Origin: Solea solea
Taxonomy: Eukaryota > Chordata > Actinopteri > Pleuronectiformes > Soleidae
Assembly: GCF_958295425.1 (NCBI RefSeq)
Contig: NC_081154.1
Location: forward strand, 18,289,364-18,353,363
DNA length: 64,000 bases
Direction: 5' to 3'
A program made the translations under genes and the position numbers. Below are positions 12,741 to 23,557 of this stretch, in pieces. Position 1 is the stretch's first letter. Each line of letters begins with the position of its first letter. The notes beneath the pieces are model-generated. The model was not told where the DNA came from. It saw only the letters and a list, made by a program, of their open reading frames with translations, and searched no databases.

Positions 12741-14958
12741 TAGGATTGTTGTTTTCCTCATCTGGACTTGACCAATCACAAGGCAGATCAGAGACACTAC
12801 ACTGTAACAGCTGGTAACGAGCTCCGCGCGGTATTTTACACCCAAATGGAGCAGAAACATGTTTTCAGATAAAAATGGAACAGTTCTATATGTAATGTAT
12901 GTTATACAAATACAACTGAATTGAATTATTTCAGATTTATCAAGATTATTAAGCCAGGGTCAGACTTTCACCAGCATCTCTGCAGTGGCATTTATTTAGT
13001 CTAAAAACTGTGCACATGCACATGTGCACGTGTGTGATGCACAGTATCTGCAAGTTTCTCTTTAAAAACATGATGTAATGCTCGGACGGCAGTTTGGAAT
13101 TATCATGACTGATGGGAGTGTTGGAGCGTCCGAGTGTTCAGTGACCAATCAGAGGAACATTCAACTTTAAGTGCGTTGACTTTTCATTTGGAGAATCAAT
13201 TCATGAGTGTTCATGTTTGCAGATAATATCCATCATAAGTACACAAGTGCGTTTTGAAAGCTTGAGTTTCGCTCGAACAGCATGAGGGGACAGTGATTGA
13301 CAGCCCACTGCTCCTTGATCTAAGAAGGTTTCTTACAAATGAACAGAGACAACAAAGAAGACGGTTACCATGGAAACTTGCTTGAGATTGTGTGAGAATG
13401 TACACTGGTACTCGCACATATACATCTCAGCACTGACAGGAAACACGACTGACGTGGACCCTCGTTTAGTATGAACAGGAAACAGAGTATGACTAAGCCG
13501 AACACTCCGGCTTCACGGTGTGTTCCATTTATAGTCAGAACTCGGGAATCTCCGAGGTCATGGAGCTTTCAGAGTTCTAAGATTCCAAGAAAAACTCCCA
13601 CTGTCCCATCGACTTGTGCTTCTTTGACCATGAACAGCATCAGTATGACTCATCAAGATTCCCTGCACCAGCTCAGGAGAGCAGGAGCGTTAGTCACTGA
13701 ACTCATGGAGAGCTCAGGCTACAAGGCTAAACAATGAAAGTTCATATTCATGATGTTCACCCTCTCAGGGCAGTTCTTGTACCTCAGGCCGATGCACATG
13801 GACCTCATGGCTGCTCCACACCCCGTCCCCTGTGGGTTATAGGGAACTCTGAATCCACCTTCCTCTCCCGGCCTCAGCTGAGACACTCCTGAAGAAGTAG
13901 AAGTAGGGAAGTCACACCATCACTGCTCAACAATGGAGGGATTGAGAGAACGGTGCGTTCTCTTGCTCCTCTCACCCAGAATGCTGGAAGGCCCTGGTTT
14001 CCTCCCGTCCATGTCTTTCATCCCCTCCACATATCGAGCAGCCACATCATGGAGCAGCTCCTCCCCCGTCTTCCCTGTGAGCGCACAGTTTACCTTATTT
14101 AATCTGTTAACAAGGCTGCTCCTTTTCAGCAAAGGTCAAGTTGGATTCCTACTTATGCAGCGCTGCAACAGAACAGCCAATCAAGACGAGATTGAAAATT
14201 AACCTTTAGTTTGGGCTCTTAAGGAGGAAGGTTTGGCTGCTTCATCAGAGCACATGAATCCAATCACAGCTCACAGCTGCCTTACTGAATACACAACGAT
14301 GAAAGCAGAGGCAGGAAGTGCCGAGAGAGGGGACACAATCTCACCAGTTGCCAGTCCTTCAGCTGTTGCCAGGTGCAGAACGGTGTCGTCACTCACCGGC
14401 CAGTCGGGAAGCTCCACCTTGATGTTCTTCAAGCCACCGAGCTCCTGCAGCTCCTGCAGGGACAGACGTTTAGACGTTTGTTAAAAATGATCTGCAGAAA
14501 GAAAGAAAACACAAGCAGGAGAGGAAACACCAGCATATTCAATCAATCAACTGGCAACTATTTTGATAATTGACTGATCGGCTTGAAGCTTTTTCTCTTA
14601 ATTAAAACAAAATGTCTGATTGTTTCAGCTTCTTAAATGTGGTTAAAGATTTCTTAGCTCCACTTAACAAAGAAATCATTCAAACTGAGTCATTTTGGTA
14701 TAAGCTCTAACGGAACTACTTAATTCTTACTTTATTAAAAGACCCTAGTTACAGCCTCGTAAATGTTTCACTTAAATAACTTAAAATGACCATGTGACCA
14801 AACCCAAACAGTGCCTGACAATCATTTCTGGATTTTTGCCCACACTCAGCCCGACCTGACAGGAACCATCGGGTCCCAACAGACTCAAGTCTAGTATCCA
14901 TGCTCTATTACACACTAGACTTTACATCCTCAATTATATATATATCAAGTTCAGAGAA

Positions 14959-14990
<32 letters not shown>

Positions 14991-16225
14991 ACTGACCTGG
15001 TGAATAAGTGGTCCAGACTCATTGTACTCCCACAGCTGGTTCCTGTAACCAAGAGCATCCCCAACACCGCTCAGCAACATGGCTGCTTTATAATGCTGCA
15101 GTGAAGCACACCTGTGGGGACAAATAAACAAAGCAAACTGTATGACTGCAGAGAAACCATCCAAGAAGAATATTACTGCTAAATCTCTACATTTATTAAA
15201 GAAATTTCATTTATTTTACAAAACATTTAAGTTGCAGTACATAATGTTTGTTTGTTGTTGATTATTTTGACCAAGTTTCTCCTTCATGAACAGAAACTAA
15301 AGCAGTACCTGTTTTCTTGTGTAATATAGTGCGTTGGAATGGTTACGATTACACAACAACCGACGTGTTTGATTATTATTTTTGTATTGTTATTGAAATA
15401 AGGAGTTATATCGACATCACTTGCATTTCTGAAGTCGGCACTGCACACACCGGTGCCACTGGTTTGAAGCCTGTGTGTCCTTCATATGAAAACAGGCTCT
15501 GTCAAGCAAAACTATCAGACCTGACAGAGGGAGTGTTTGTGCGTATACAGCAGCAGAGCGGGGACAAGAAGTGTCAAGAAACTGCTGAACAACCGGGTTG
15601 TTTCAACAGCAGAGTTCACTTCTGCAACTTTTGTGGGCACTTCTTTGTGTTTTCAGTCAAACTGTTTGCAATTGTCTCACTTGACTTTAATGAAATCACT
15701 TCCTGTGTGCAGCGCAGGAATACCGTCAGGTAACATGAGATCTAAACACTGCTATAGTGAAAAACTGAACTTTGACAATGCATTTGAATATAAGCGACGT
15801 TTGTTTACATTTAAACGTTACATACTACATTTCTATGGGTTGCATTTGAAAAAACAATGCTTTGAATTTCATATTTAACTGATTTTCACATCACCATAGT
15901 TACCGGAGAATATTATGGGATTGGTGTGAATGAATTCACTTTGTCCACACATTAACCATGTGAAAATAATTGAAAATACAAATTAAACCTTTATAAGATC
16001 CTGCATTAAGGTTATTGCAGCCAGAAAGGTTACAAACACATTCTACACATAACAAACACATGTCAGTGTAGTCTAATATTCTTCAGACATACTGTACTAT
16101 AATCATTTTATGGATTACTTTGCGGATTTTTAAGCTAAACGCACTCAGTCTGATTAAATTTGACAATAACTGCAGTGAAAACGCAGCAGTTGCCGCAGGA
16201 AACGTTAGCACACTCACCGCTCCAT
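9788..16225 (-). CDS. adprh: ADP-ribosylarginine hydrolase (ADPRH/ARH1), complete, 8 coding exons
   Basis: ADPRH removes ADP-ribose from arginine side chains in the cytosol, reversing mono-ADP-ribosylation. Exons in transcript order are 16225-16218 (8 bp: ATG GAG CG), 15111-14997, 14453-14345, 14074-13976, 13888-13783, 12599-12333, 11957-11743 and 9936-9788. Borders are GT/AG and the sum is 1068 nt, giving 355 residues plus TGA; the human protein has 357. The protein begins [14 protein letters not shown]. The acidic Mg2+-binding motifs of the fold are present: VSDDT at about 61-65 and GGDSDST at about 306-312. So are [18 protein letters not shown] and [15 protein letters not shown] segments (here TGRMTH). 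The ATG was chosen because the 8-nt first exon restores the frame and matches the family N-terminus. No damage is seen. A (CAG)10 run lies just inside the intron after exon 2. Confidence 0.95.
10060..10325 (+). repeat. SINE 3' portion (body and tail) in adprh last intron
   Basis: GTGTGAAGCAGCTTTAAGACT followed by AGAGAAGCGTCATATAAC matches the tail of a common fish tRNA-derived SINE, as I recall it. The same body occurs at 28688-28880 and, reversed, at 62770-62965. The tRNA-like head is missing here. The remainder of this intron (9937-11742) holds a (TG)n run at 11269-11302 and nothing else recognisable. Confidence 0.5.
11269..11302. repeat. (TG)n microsatellite
   Basis: A nearly pure TG run lies in the adprh intron between exons 8 and 7. 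Confidence 0.85.
12628..12742. repeat. (TA)n microsatellite, about 115 bp
   Basis: A long TA/CATA run lies 30 bp outside the adprh exon 12333-12599, inside the intron 12600-13782. The rest of that intron shows no clear element. Confidence 0.9.
14960..14989. repeat. (CTG)10 triplet repeat beside adprh exon 2 donor
   Basis: Ten CTG units on the + strand read as (CAG)10 in the adprh transcript. They begin seven bases into the intron following the exon 14997-15111, directly after the donor GTCAGTG. Confidence 0.9.
15112..16217 (-). other. adprh: adprh intron 1
   Basis: This 1.1-kb intron separates the 8-bp first coding exon from exon 2. It has a GTGAGT donor and a CCCCACAG acceptor. Open frames at 15317-15878 on the + strand have no recognisable similarity and look like chance. 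Confidence 0.6.
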
Positions 16226-16450
16226 CGCAGCGCGTCGTTCGGCAGTTCAGGCTTCAGGAGGCGGCCACACAGAACACCTGACACCGGGGCTCCGACAGAG
16301 GCCTACACACGGCCGCGGTTACTCACCAGCGCGGTCATTCACCGCTCGACTGGCTCACAGTGAACTCACTGACGACATGAGAGCTATAAAAAGCCCGAGG
16401 AAGCAGAGGAGAGCAGTTTGGGACACAAGAGAATCACTCACAAGCTCCGC
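16226..16450. promoter_or_regulatory. adprh 5' UTR / promoter region, with a + strand TATA box
   Basis: This is the only moderately GC-rich, CpG-containing stretch upstream of the adprh ATG, and it must contain the transcript start. A TATAAAAA at 16385-16392 is oriented for transcription to the right, away from adprh. No coding sequence follows on the + strand. Confidence 0.4.
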
Positions 16451-16489
16451 AACGACCACACTGCAAGCTAGGTTGACCGCATTAATAAG

Positions 16490-17890
16490 CAGTCATTGAT
16501 TACTGTTGCAGAAATATCTTTGCAATGTTCATTTCCTGTTGCACTAAATTGTCGTTGTCTGGTGCATTTATTACTAAAAATGACCTAAATATTCAACATT
16601 ATTTGGTTTAAACTTAACTACCTGCTGCAGAAATATAACTGTAATGTCCACTTCCTGTTTGTTAATGCACTAAATTGTCATTGTCTGGTGTCTTAATTAC
16701 TAAAAATGACCTAAATATTCAACATTATTTGGTTTAAACTTAACTACCTGCTGCAGAAATATAACTGTAATGTCCACTTCCTGTTTGTTAATGCACTAAA
16801 TTGTCGTTGTCTGGTGTTTTTATTACTAAAAATGACCTAAATATTCAACATTATTTGGTTTAAACTTAACTACCTGCTGCAGAAATATACAATAACTGTA
16901 ATGTCCACTTCCTGTTTGTTAATGCACTAAATTGTCGTTGTCTGGTGTCTTTATTACTAAAAATGACCTAAATATTCAACATTATTTGGTTTAAACTTAA
17001 CTACCTGCTGCAGAAATATAACTGTAATGTCCACTTCCTGTTTGTTAATGCACTAAATTGTCGTCGTCTGGTGTCTTAATTACTAAAAATGACCTAAATA
17101 TTCAACATTATTTGGTTGAAACTTAACTACCTGCTGCAGAAATATAACTGTAATGTCCACTTCCTGTTTGTTAATGCACTAAATTGTCGTTGTCTGGTGT
17201 TTTTATTACTAAAAATGACCTAAATATTCAACATTATTTGGTTGAAACTTAACTACCTGCTGCAGAAATATAACTGTAATGTCCACTTCCTGTTTGTTAA
17301 TGCACTAAATTGTCGTTGTCTGGTGTTTTTATTACTAAAAATGACCTAAATATTCAACATTATTTGGTTTAAACTTAACTACCTGCTGCAGAAATATACA
17401 ATAACTGTAATGTCCACTTCCTGTTTGTTAATGCACTAAATTGTCGTTGTCTGGTGTCTTAATTACTAAAAATGACCTAAATATTCAACATTATTTGGTT
17501 TAAACTTAACTACCTGCTGCAGAAATATACAATAACTGTAATGTCCACTTCCTGTTTGTTAATGCACTAAATTGTCGTTGTCTGGTGTTTTTATTACTAA
17601 AAATTACCTAAATATTCAACATTATTTGGTTTAAACTTAACTACCTGCTGCAGAAATATAACTGTAATGTCCACTTCCTGTTTGTTAATGCACTAAATTG
17701 TCATTGTCTGGTGTCTTTATTACTAAAAATGACCTAAATATTCAACATTATTTGGTTTAAACTTAACTACCTGCTGCAGAAATATACAATAACTGTAATG
17801 TCCACTTCCTGTTTGTTAAAGCACTAAATTGTCATTGTCTGGAGTATTTATTAATAAAAATGACCTAAATATTCAACACTATTTGGTTTG
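16490..17890. repeat. 126-bp minisatellite array, about 11 units
   Basis: CCTGCTGCAG recurs at about 16621, 16746, 16872, 17004, 17129, 17256, 17382, 17513, 17644 and 17770, so the period is 125-132 bp. Units differ by a 5-6 bp insertion (AATATACAATAACTG against AATATAACTG) and a few substitutions. The first and last units are more diverged. The array lies between the adprh promoter and a Tc1 element. Confidence 0.93.
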
Positions 17891-17954
17891 AACTTAACTT
17901 AATTGAACATAACTTTCATTTAGTCACAGACTCGTGAATAAATGTTTTAATATA

Positions 17955-19545
17955 CACTACCGGTCAAAAGTTTTAGAACACCCCAATTTTTCCAGTTTTT
18001 TATTGAAAATGATGCATTTTAATGTCTCATTGTACTCTGAAATGAAAGCATAGAACAAATAAACAATTGAGGTCAAAAAATAAATCATGGAATCAATTTA
18101 TAAACCAAAATGTATTCTATATTTTGACTCATCAAAGTAGCCACCTTTGGCAGATATAACAGCTGAACACACTCGTGGCATTCTCTCGACAATGGAAATC
18201 AAATATTCTGCTGAAAGTTCTTCCCATAAATGTGTGGGACCTGTAGGTTGCTTTGCTTTCACTCGTCTGTCCAGTTCATCCCAAACCAGCTCGATGGGGT
18301 TTAAGTCTGGAGACTGTGCTGGCCACTCCATGTTTTCAAGCTTACCATCTTGTTCTTTTTTTCCTGAGGTAGTTCTGGCATAGCTTGGACGTATGTTTTG
18401 GGTCATTATCTTGCTGTAGGATGAACCCCTGACAGATGGTACTGCATGGCGCTGCAGAATGCTGTGGTAGCCGTTTTGGTTCAGGGTGCCTCTCACTCTG
18501 TACAAGTCACCGACCCTGGATCCAGAAAAACAGCCCCAGACCATCACGCTTCCTCCTCCATGTTTGACAGTTGACGTCACACACTGAGGAACCATCCTTT
18601 GCCTCCTCGAAGGCGTACGAAACTCCTGCGTGATGAGCCAAAGATCTCAAACTTTGATTCATCAGTCCATAACACCTTCTTCCAGTCTTCAGTAGTCCAT
18701 TGGCGGTGTTTCATGGCCCAGGCAAGCCTCTTCTTCGTACTCTGACGTCTTAGCAATAGCTTTCTTGCTGCAACTCGACCGTTCAAACCTGCAACTCTAA
18801 GTCTTCTCTTCACAGTTGAAACTGAGACTTGGTTACTACGACCAATATTAAGCTGTGCTTGAAGCTGTTGTCCTGTTAGCCGCCTATCACGCAAGCTGTT
18901 GACTCTCAGAAACTTGTCTTTTGATTCTGTTGTGGCGTTGGGTCTGCCAGACCTCTTCCTGTCAGAGGTTCTCACAGTTTCTGAGTGCGTTTTGATGGTG
19001 AAGGAAACTGTACTCACTGACACCTTGACTTCGCGATTTCTCTGTAGGAAAACCCTACATTTTTAAGGGTTATGATGGTCTGTCTCTCTTCCATTGTTAA
19101 TTGCCTTTTTCTTGCCATTTTTATGGGAACACACTACTTTCTGCAGTACAATACTGTTCAAATGATGCTCACAAGGTTATGGTACCACAGTGTGTTCCAA
19201 CACTACTTTTATGCAGACAGAGGGGGTTGTAAGTAATAAAGTAAAGTTGGAACACCTGTAGGAATTGGTAGCACCAACTTTAAAGGCTTGATCAACCTCC
19301 ATTGCTGCAGAACAGCTCTAAGTTGTTAATTTCTTGTCCATTTGTCCATTTCTTGTTCCCTGAAAAAGTCCATTCTGAAATGTATATTATTTTTCAGTTT
19401 TGGGTAACCTTACCTTTTTTTTTTAACCTAGCAGTTCACAAGGGGTGCCTACTTACCTTTCAAGCTATTCATTGGACTTGAATGGCTTGAATTTCAATAA
19501 AAAACTGGAAAAATTTGAGTGTTCTAAAACTTTTGACCGGTAGTG
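17955..19545 (-). mobile_element. Tc1/mariner transposon, full length (1591 bp)
   Basis: The left end CACTACCGGTCAAAAGTTTT and the right end, reverse-complemented, are the same sequence, giving terminal inverted repeats of at least 27 bp. Both are flanked by the TA target dinucleotide (17953-17954 and 19546-19547). The transposase lies on the - strand. The ends are well preserved although the gene is broken, as expected for a copy that could be moved in trans. Confidence 0.95.
18098..19118 (-). pseudogene. Tc1 transposase, frameshifted
   Basis: The DD34E transposase cuts and pastes the element at TA. Reading from the ATG at 19118-19116 gives MARKRQLTMEERQ and an N-terminal helix-turn-helix. 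The frame shifts near 19025, continues with the second HTH and WTDESKFEIFG (first catalytic Asp), then shifts again near 18600. QQDNDPKHT (second Asp), at about 18395-18420, is in another frame from its surroundings. SPDLNPIELVWDEL (catalytic Glu region) is readable near 18300. The stop is at 18098. The three required residues are therefore present but not in one frame. Confidence 0.9.
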
Positions 19546-19547
19546 TA

Positions 19548-20771
19548 TTTCACTTATTCAACAATTTTCTTCTCAATTTTCTGTGTAATTTCTAAGGGAA
19601 TTTAAATGATTAAATATTATAAAGTATCTACAAGTCTTTTTCAAAATATTCATTGTTCCCCAGTGGTTTTTTTTATATTTTCTACTGTGTTGTTTACATT
19701 ACTTTGTGAATATAAAAGGTCTGCCATGTGAAAACAGGTCTGTATATGCCAATGCAACGGTAGCAGTTGAAGCGTCACCCATATAGTCAGGTTTATGCTC
19801 TAATCTGTGACACTCTTGTGTTGTGTGTTTTGTCTCAGCAGGTAAGACATCTGTGTTTAACAGACTGAAGATTTCATTGCCTTGTGTTTAGTTTTGTAGT
19901 TTCCCTGTATCTTAGTGCCTGTTTCCTGAGTATATGGTGACATTACTTTGCTGGGTATATCAACAGGGAAAATACTGACAGCTGTTTAGTGGTTACATGA
20001 TGTGTGTTTGTAAATATAGGGCAATATTACATACTTATTTTATATTTTATCTTTAAACTGAAAATATAAAATAAACTACAATCAAGTCATCATGTCTCAA
20101 GTCAAGACACTTAATGTCTACTGTTCTTAAGTGTTTTCACTTTAATTAGATGGTCCTGACACACACTCACAGATGCAAGTGAACTTTCCCCTACTAATAG
20201 TCAGTTAACTGTCAACAGATAAGCAACTAATTGTCAACTAATCTGTGATTGGATGTTTACTTTAGAATAAACACATGTCAACAGATAATTAAGTGAGATC
20301 AACTGATCATACTTGTGTTGACATGATCCTGTTAACTTTCAACTGACAGACTCATCTGAACTCAACTAATAAGATGCTGACACAATCTACAGAGACGTGT
20401 GGTTTGTGCAGAGTTAGGGCAGGGGTGTCCAAGCTTTGTTTCAATGAGAGTCAGATTTGATGATGTGAAGATCTCCGGGGGCTAACAGTAACAGTAAAAG
20501 TTACATACAAATGCACTGTTTTATAACCATTTTATTACAATTAACATTTTGAAATGGCAATTTAACCAAATCTAAGCCATGTAGGAGTGAACAAATTTAA
20601 AGAAATCTGCCTTTCTTCCACATACGTATGGAGTCAGGTAACATGATCGGAGATGAATGCATGAATCACTCTGTCACAGGTGGTTTACAAACCCAGGACA
20701 CAACTTCTTAGCAGCTGAGTTAATAATAAGTGACTGGGGCTTATAGTCTACTGGCAGTTAGTTAACTGTAT
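19548..20771. other. Intergenic, no gene seen
   Basis: This is AT-rich sequence without coding similarity. The segment at 20150-20400 is dense in GTTAACTG/GTCAACTGA/ACAGATAA motifs, probably part of the same decayed element as the inverted repeat that follows. GGGGTGTCCAAG near 20423 resembles a hAT end. Confidence 0.4.
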
Positions 20772-20884
20772 GTTACTTATCAGATTAACAAGTGTTAACT
20801 GATTATCATGATTGACATGATATTAGGTATTCAGTATCATGTCAATCATGATAATTAGTTAACACTTATTTATCTGTTAAGTAC
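20772..20884. repeat. Long inverted repeat with about 50-bp arms
   Basis: The left arm (20772-20824) contains AAGTGTTAACTGATTATCAT and continues ATTGACATGATA. The right arm (20834-20884) is its reverse complement with about one mismatch over the inner 33 bp and partial pairing beyond. The loop is about 10 bp. Confidence 0.85.
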
Positions 20885-21534
20885 AATACTGTGATTACTA
20901 ATAGATATTCAATGGGCAACAATGGACTGTGAAAATCAAGTGTTACCATATTCTTTAAATCATTCAGTCCTATGTTTGGCTGCATAGTTTGAGAGAGGAA
21001 GTGACTTGTTGCTATGCAATGTCAGTGTTTGGACATTATTTAGTCTGAAAAACAGAATAATAAAATAGCGACTCAGAGTGAGAGACAGAGTGGGTTGTTG
21101 ACTCTCAGTGGAACTGGCAGGGTTGGTATAAACACTGGTATAACACTTCATAACTAAATTCCTGCCCATGCTTCTGTTTCTGTCTCTCACTCTCCTCTCC
21201 TGATGTGAAGAATGACTGACTCCATCTCTCTTGTCGCTCTGACCTCGGGGTGAACTCACTGAACTCTCTCTGCTGTTTTCCACCTACTGACAGTAATTCT
21301 GACAAAGTCATTTTTTAATCCACTCACTTCACAACAAAGTCCAACATAAATCATCAATCCAGTGATTTTATCCGATGGAGTGGTCAGCACAAACCTTGTT
21401 AATAGTTAGTGATTGAATATAATGGAAAATACTTAATATCTGATTCCGTGCCATGAGTAAGAAACTGCTCTCATGTCGGTACAGTAAATAAGAAGCAGGA
21501 GGCAGGTGATCGTTTACACAACCAAGCATAGTAT
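20885..21534. other. Intergenic, no gene seen
   Basis: A 107-codon open frame on the - strand (21283-20960) has no recognisable domain. No repeat family was identified before the satellite begins. Confidence 0.4.
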
Positions 21535-22710
21535 GTCGTCCAAACTTTGAGAAAAAAGTCATAGTATAGTATGTCGTCCAAAATCAGTCAAAAAAGTCAT
21601 AGTATAGTATGTCGTCCAAGAACAGTCAAAAAAGTCATAATAAAGTATGTCGTCCAAAATCAGTCAAAAAAGTCATAGTATAGTATTTTGTCCAAAATCA
21701 GTCAAAAAAGTCATAGTATAGTATGTCGTCAAAAATCAGTCAAAAAAGTTATAGTATAGTATGTCGTCCAAAATCAGTCAAAAAAGTCATAGTATAGTAT
21801 TTTGTCCAAAATCAGTCAAAAAAGTCATAATATAGTATGTCGTCAAAAATCAGTCAAAAAAGTTATAGTATAGGATGTCGTCCAAAATCAGTCAAAAAAG
21901 TCATAGTATAGTATTTTGTCCAAAATCAGTCAAAAAAGTCATAATATAGTATGTCGTCAAAAATCAGTCAAAAAAGTTATAGTATAGTATGTCGTCCAAA
22001 ATCAGTCAAAAAAGTCATAGTATAGTATTTTATCCAAAATCAGTCAAAAAAGTCATTGTATAGTATTTTGTCCAAAATCAGTCAAAAAAGTCATAATATA
22101 GTATGTCGTCAAAAATCAGTCAAAAAAGTTATAGTATAGTATGTCGTCCAAAATCAGTCAAAAAAGTCATAGTATAGTATTTTGTCCAAAATCAGTCAAA
22201 AAAGTCATAATATAGTATGTCGTCAAAAATCAGTCAAAAAAGTTATAGTATAGTATGTCGTCCAAAATCAGTCAAAAAAGTCATAGTATAGTATGTCGTC
22301 CAAAATCAGTCAAAAATGTCATAGTATAGTATGTCGTCCAAAATCAGTCAAAAAAGTCATAGTATAGTATTTCGTCCAAAATCAGTCAAAAAAGTCATAG
22401 TAAAGTATGTCGTCCAAAATCAGTCAAAAAAGTCATAGTATAGTATGTCGTCCAAAATCAGTCAAAAAAGTTATAGTATAGTATGTCGTCCAAAATCAGT
22501 CAAAAAAGTCATAGTATAGTATGTCGTCCAAAATCAGTCAAAAATGTCATAGTATAGTATGTCGTCCAAAATCAGTCAAAAAAGTCATAGTATAGTATGT
22601 TGTCCAAAATCAGTCAAAAAAGTCATAGTATAGTATGTTGTCCAAAATCAGTCAAAAAAGTCATAGTAAAGTATGTCGTCCAAAATCAGTCAAAAAAGTC
22701 ATAGTATATA
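21535..22710. repeat. 38-bp satellite, about 31 units
   Basis: The unit GTCATAGTATAGTATGTCGT plus CCAAAATCAGTCAAAAAA repeats head to tail with few changes. Between about 21660 and 22260 three variant units recur in fixed order, forming a 114-bp higher-order repeat. A single detached unit lies at 23217-23256. Confidence 0.95.
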
Positions 22711-22892
22711 TGTAGTATATAAGTCATATAGTATGTCTTACATTTACTTCATTGTAAGACTAGAACTTATAACGTTTTTATAAGTATAAAGAGTTTTTCA
22801 AAAATTGATCCGTTGAATTACGAGGACAAACTGTTTGATCCTTCATCAGTTCTCTTATTTCATGTGATCCTCTGTCCGTGTCGGGAGAACAA

Positions 22893-22985
22893 CTAGTGCT
22901 GAAGGTGGTACAGTGGACAAGGACATCGCATCAGGACTCACAACACTGTGTGTTTGAATCCCACTGGAGGTGTGTGTCTGGCTGG
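22893..22985 (+). repeat. tRNA-derived SINE head (probable)
   Basis: GGTGGTACAGTGGACAAGG resembles a tRNA D-arm/A box and GTGTTTGAATCCC resembles a B box (canonical GGTTCGANNCC), with correct order and spacing. The anticodon region does not fold as a working tRNA. The surrounding sequence from 22711 to 23270 holds nothing else recognisable. Confidence 0.4.
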
Positions 22986-23276
22986 GTGTTTCAAAAAGAA
23001 CTAAACCAAAAAAACAACTTCCAAAAACTGATCCCAAACAAAACCTTGTGTGCGTGTGTTCTTTTGCGTCATTTCAATCTCAACGAGGATTTCAACAACT
23101 CTGTGATAATGGGAGGAAACAGCTAGCCTCGAGAGGCTTGAAAAAGCCTCAAAGGTGTTAGCTAGCATTTTTTTTTACTAATTTCAACAAGACATGAGCA
23201 AAGAAAATGTTAAAAAAAAAGTCATAGTATGTCGTCCAAAATTGTCAAAAAAGTCACTGAAATCCATCTACCAGCA

Positions 23277-23365
23277 CAGCATCATTCCATTTTCTACTGC
23301 TTTATCCGCTGCATGACGGTCTGGAGGGAGCTGGAGCCAGTCCCAGTTGACAAAGGACATCATCA
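23277..23365 (+). repeat. Fish interspersed repeat fragment (GGAGCTGGAGCC family)
   Basis: CCATTTTCTACTGCTTTATC followed by GGAGCTGGAGCCAGTCCCAG matches an abundant fish repeat tail that I recognise by its usual form, CTGGAGCC(T/A)ATCCCAGC. A second fragment is at 24715-24790. Confidence 0.45.
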
Positions 23366-23508
23366 TTTGACAGAGAGGAGGCTTTGGTGGAAACCACAGT
23401 TTGAGAACCATCTGTCTGATGCATGCATTGTTTTAAGCCCTTGTTAAAAAAACAACCAAAAAACATGAGATTTTATGATTTATTTACCTGAGAATTGAAA
23501 ACATTTTT

Positions 23509-23557
23509 GTCCATCCATCCGAGGCATTTCATGCCTCGTGGACTCGGATGGATGGAC
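23509..23557. repeat. Perfect 15-bp inverted repeat with inner stem
   Basis: GTCCATCCATCCGAG (23509-23523) and its exact reverse complement (23543-23557) enclose a second stem, GAGGCA/TGCCTC. A transposon-like tail, GGGATCAATAAAGCATTACA, follows at about 23666. Confidence 0.8.

Noticed and set aside
13471..13737. 88-codon + strand frame in an adprh intron
   Set aside because: No similarity; it contains interspersed-repeat-like sequence and lies antisense to a well-supported gene intron.
15317..15878. Two overlapping + strand frames in adprh intron 1
   Set aside because: No recognisable domain or splice context; composition looks like ordinary intron DNA.
20960..21311. 107- and 68-codon frames on the - strand
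   Set aside because: They overlap in different frames, lack domains and lie in AT-rich intergenic DNA.
21535..22710. CRISPR array, because of regularly spaced near-identical repeats
   Set aside because: Units are contiguous 38-bp tandem repeats without unique spacers, in a vertebrate genome.
22893..22985. Functional tRNA gene
   Set aside because: Only A/B-box-like motifs are present; no cloverleaf with a sensible anticodon arm could be drawn, and the same holds for the other tRNA-like heads, which fit SINEs.
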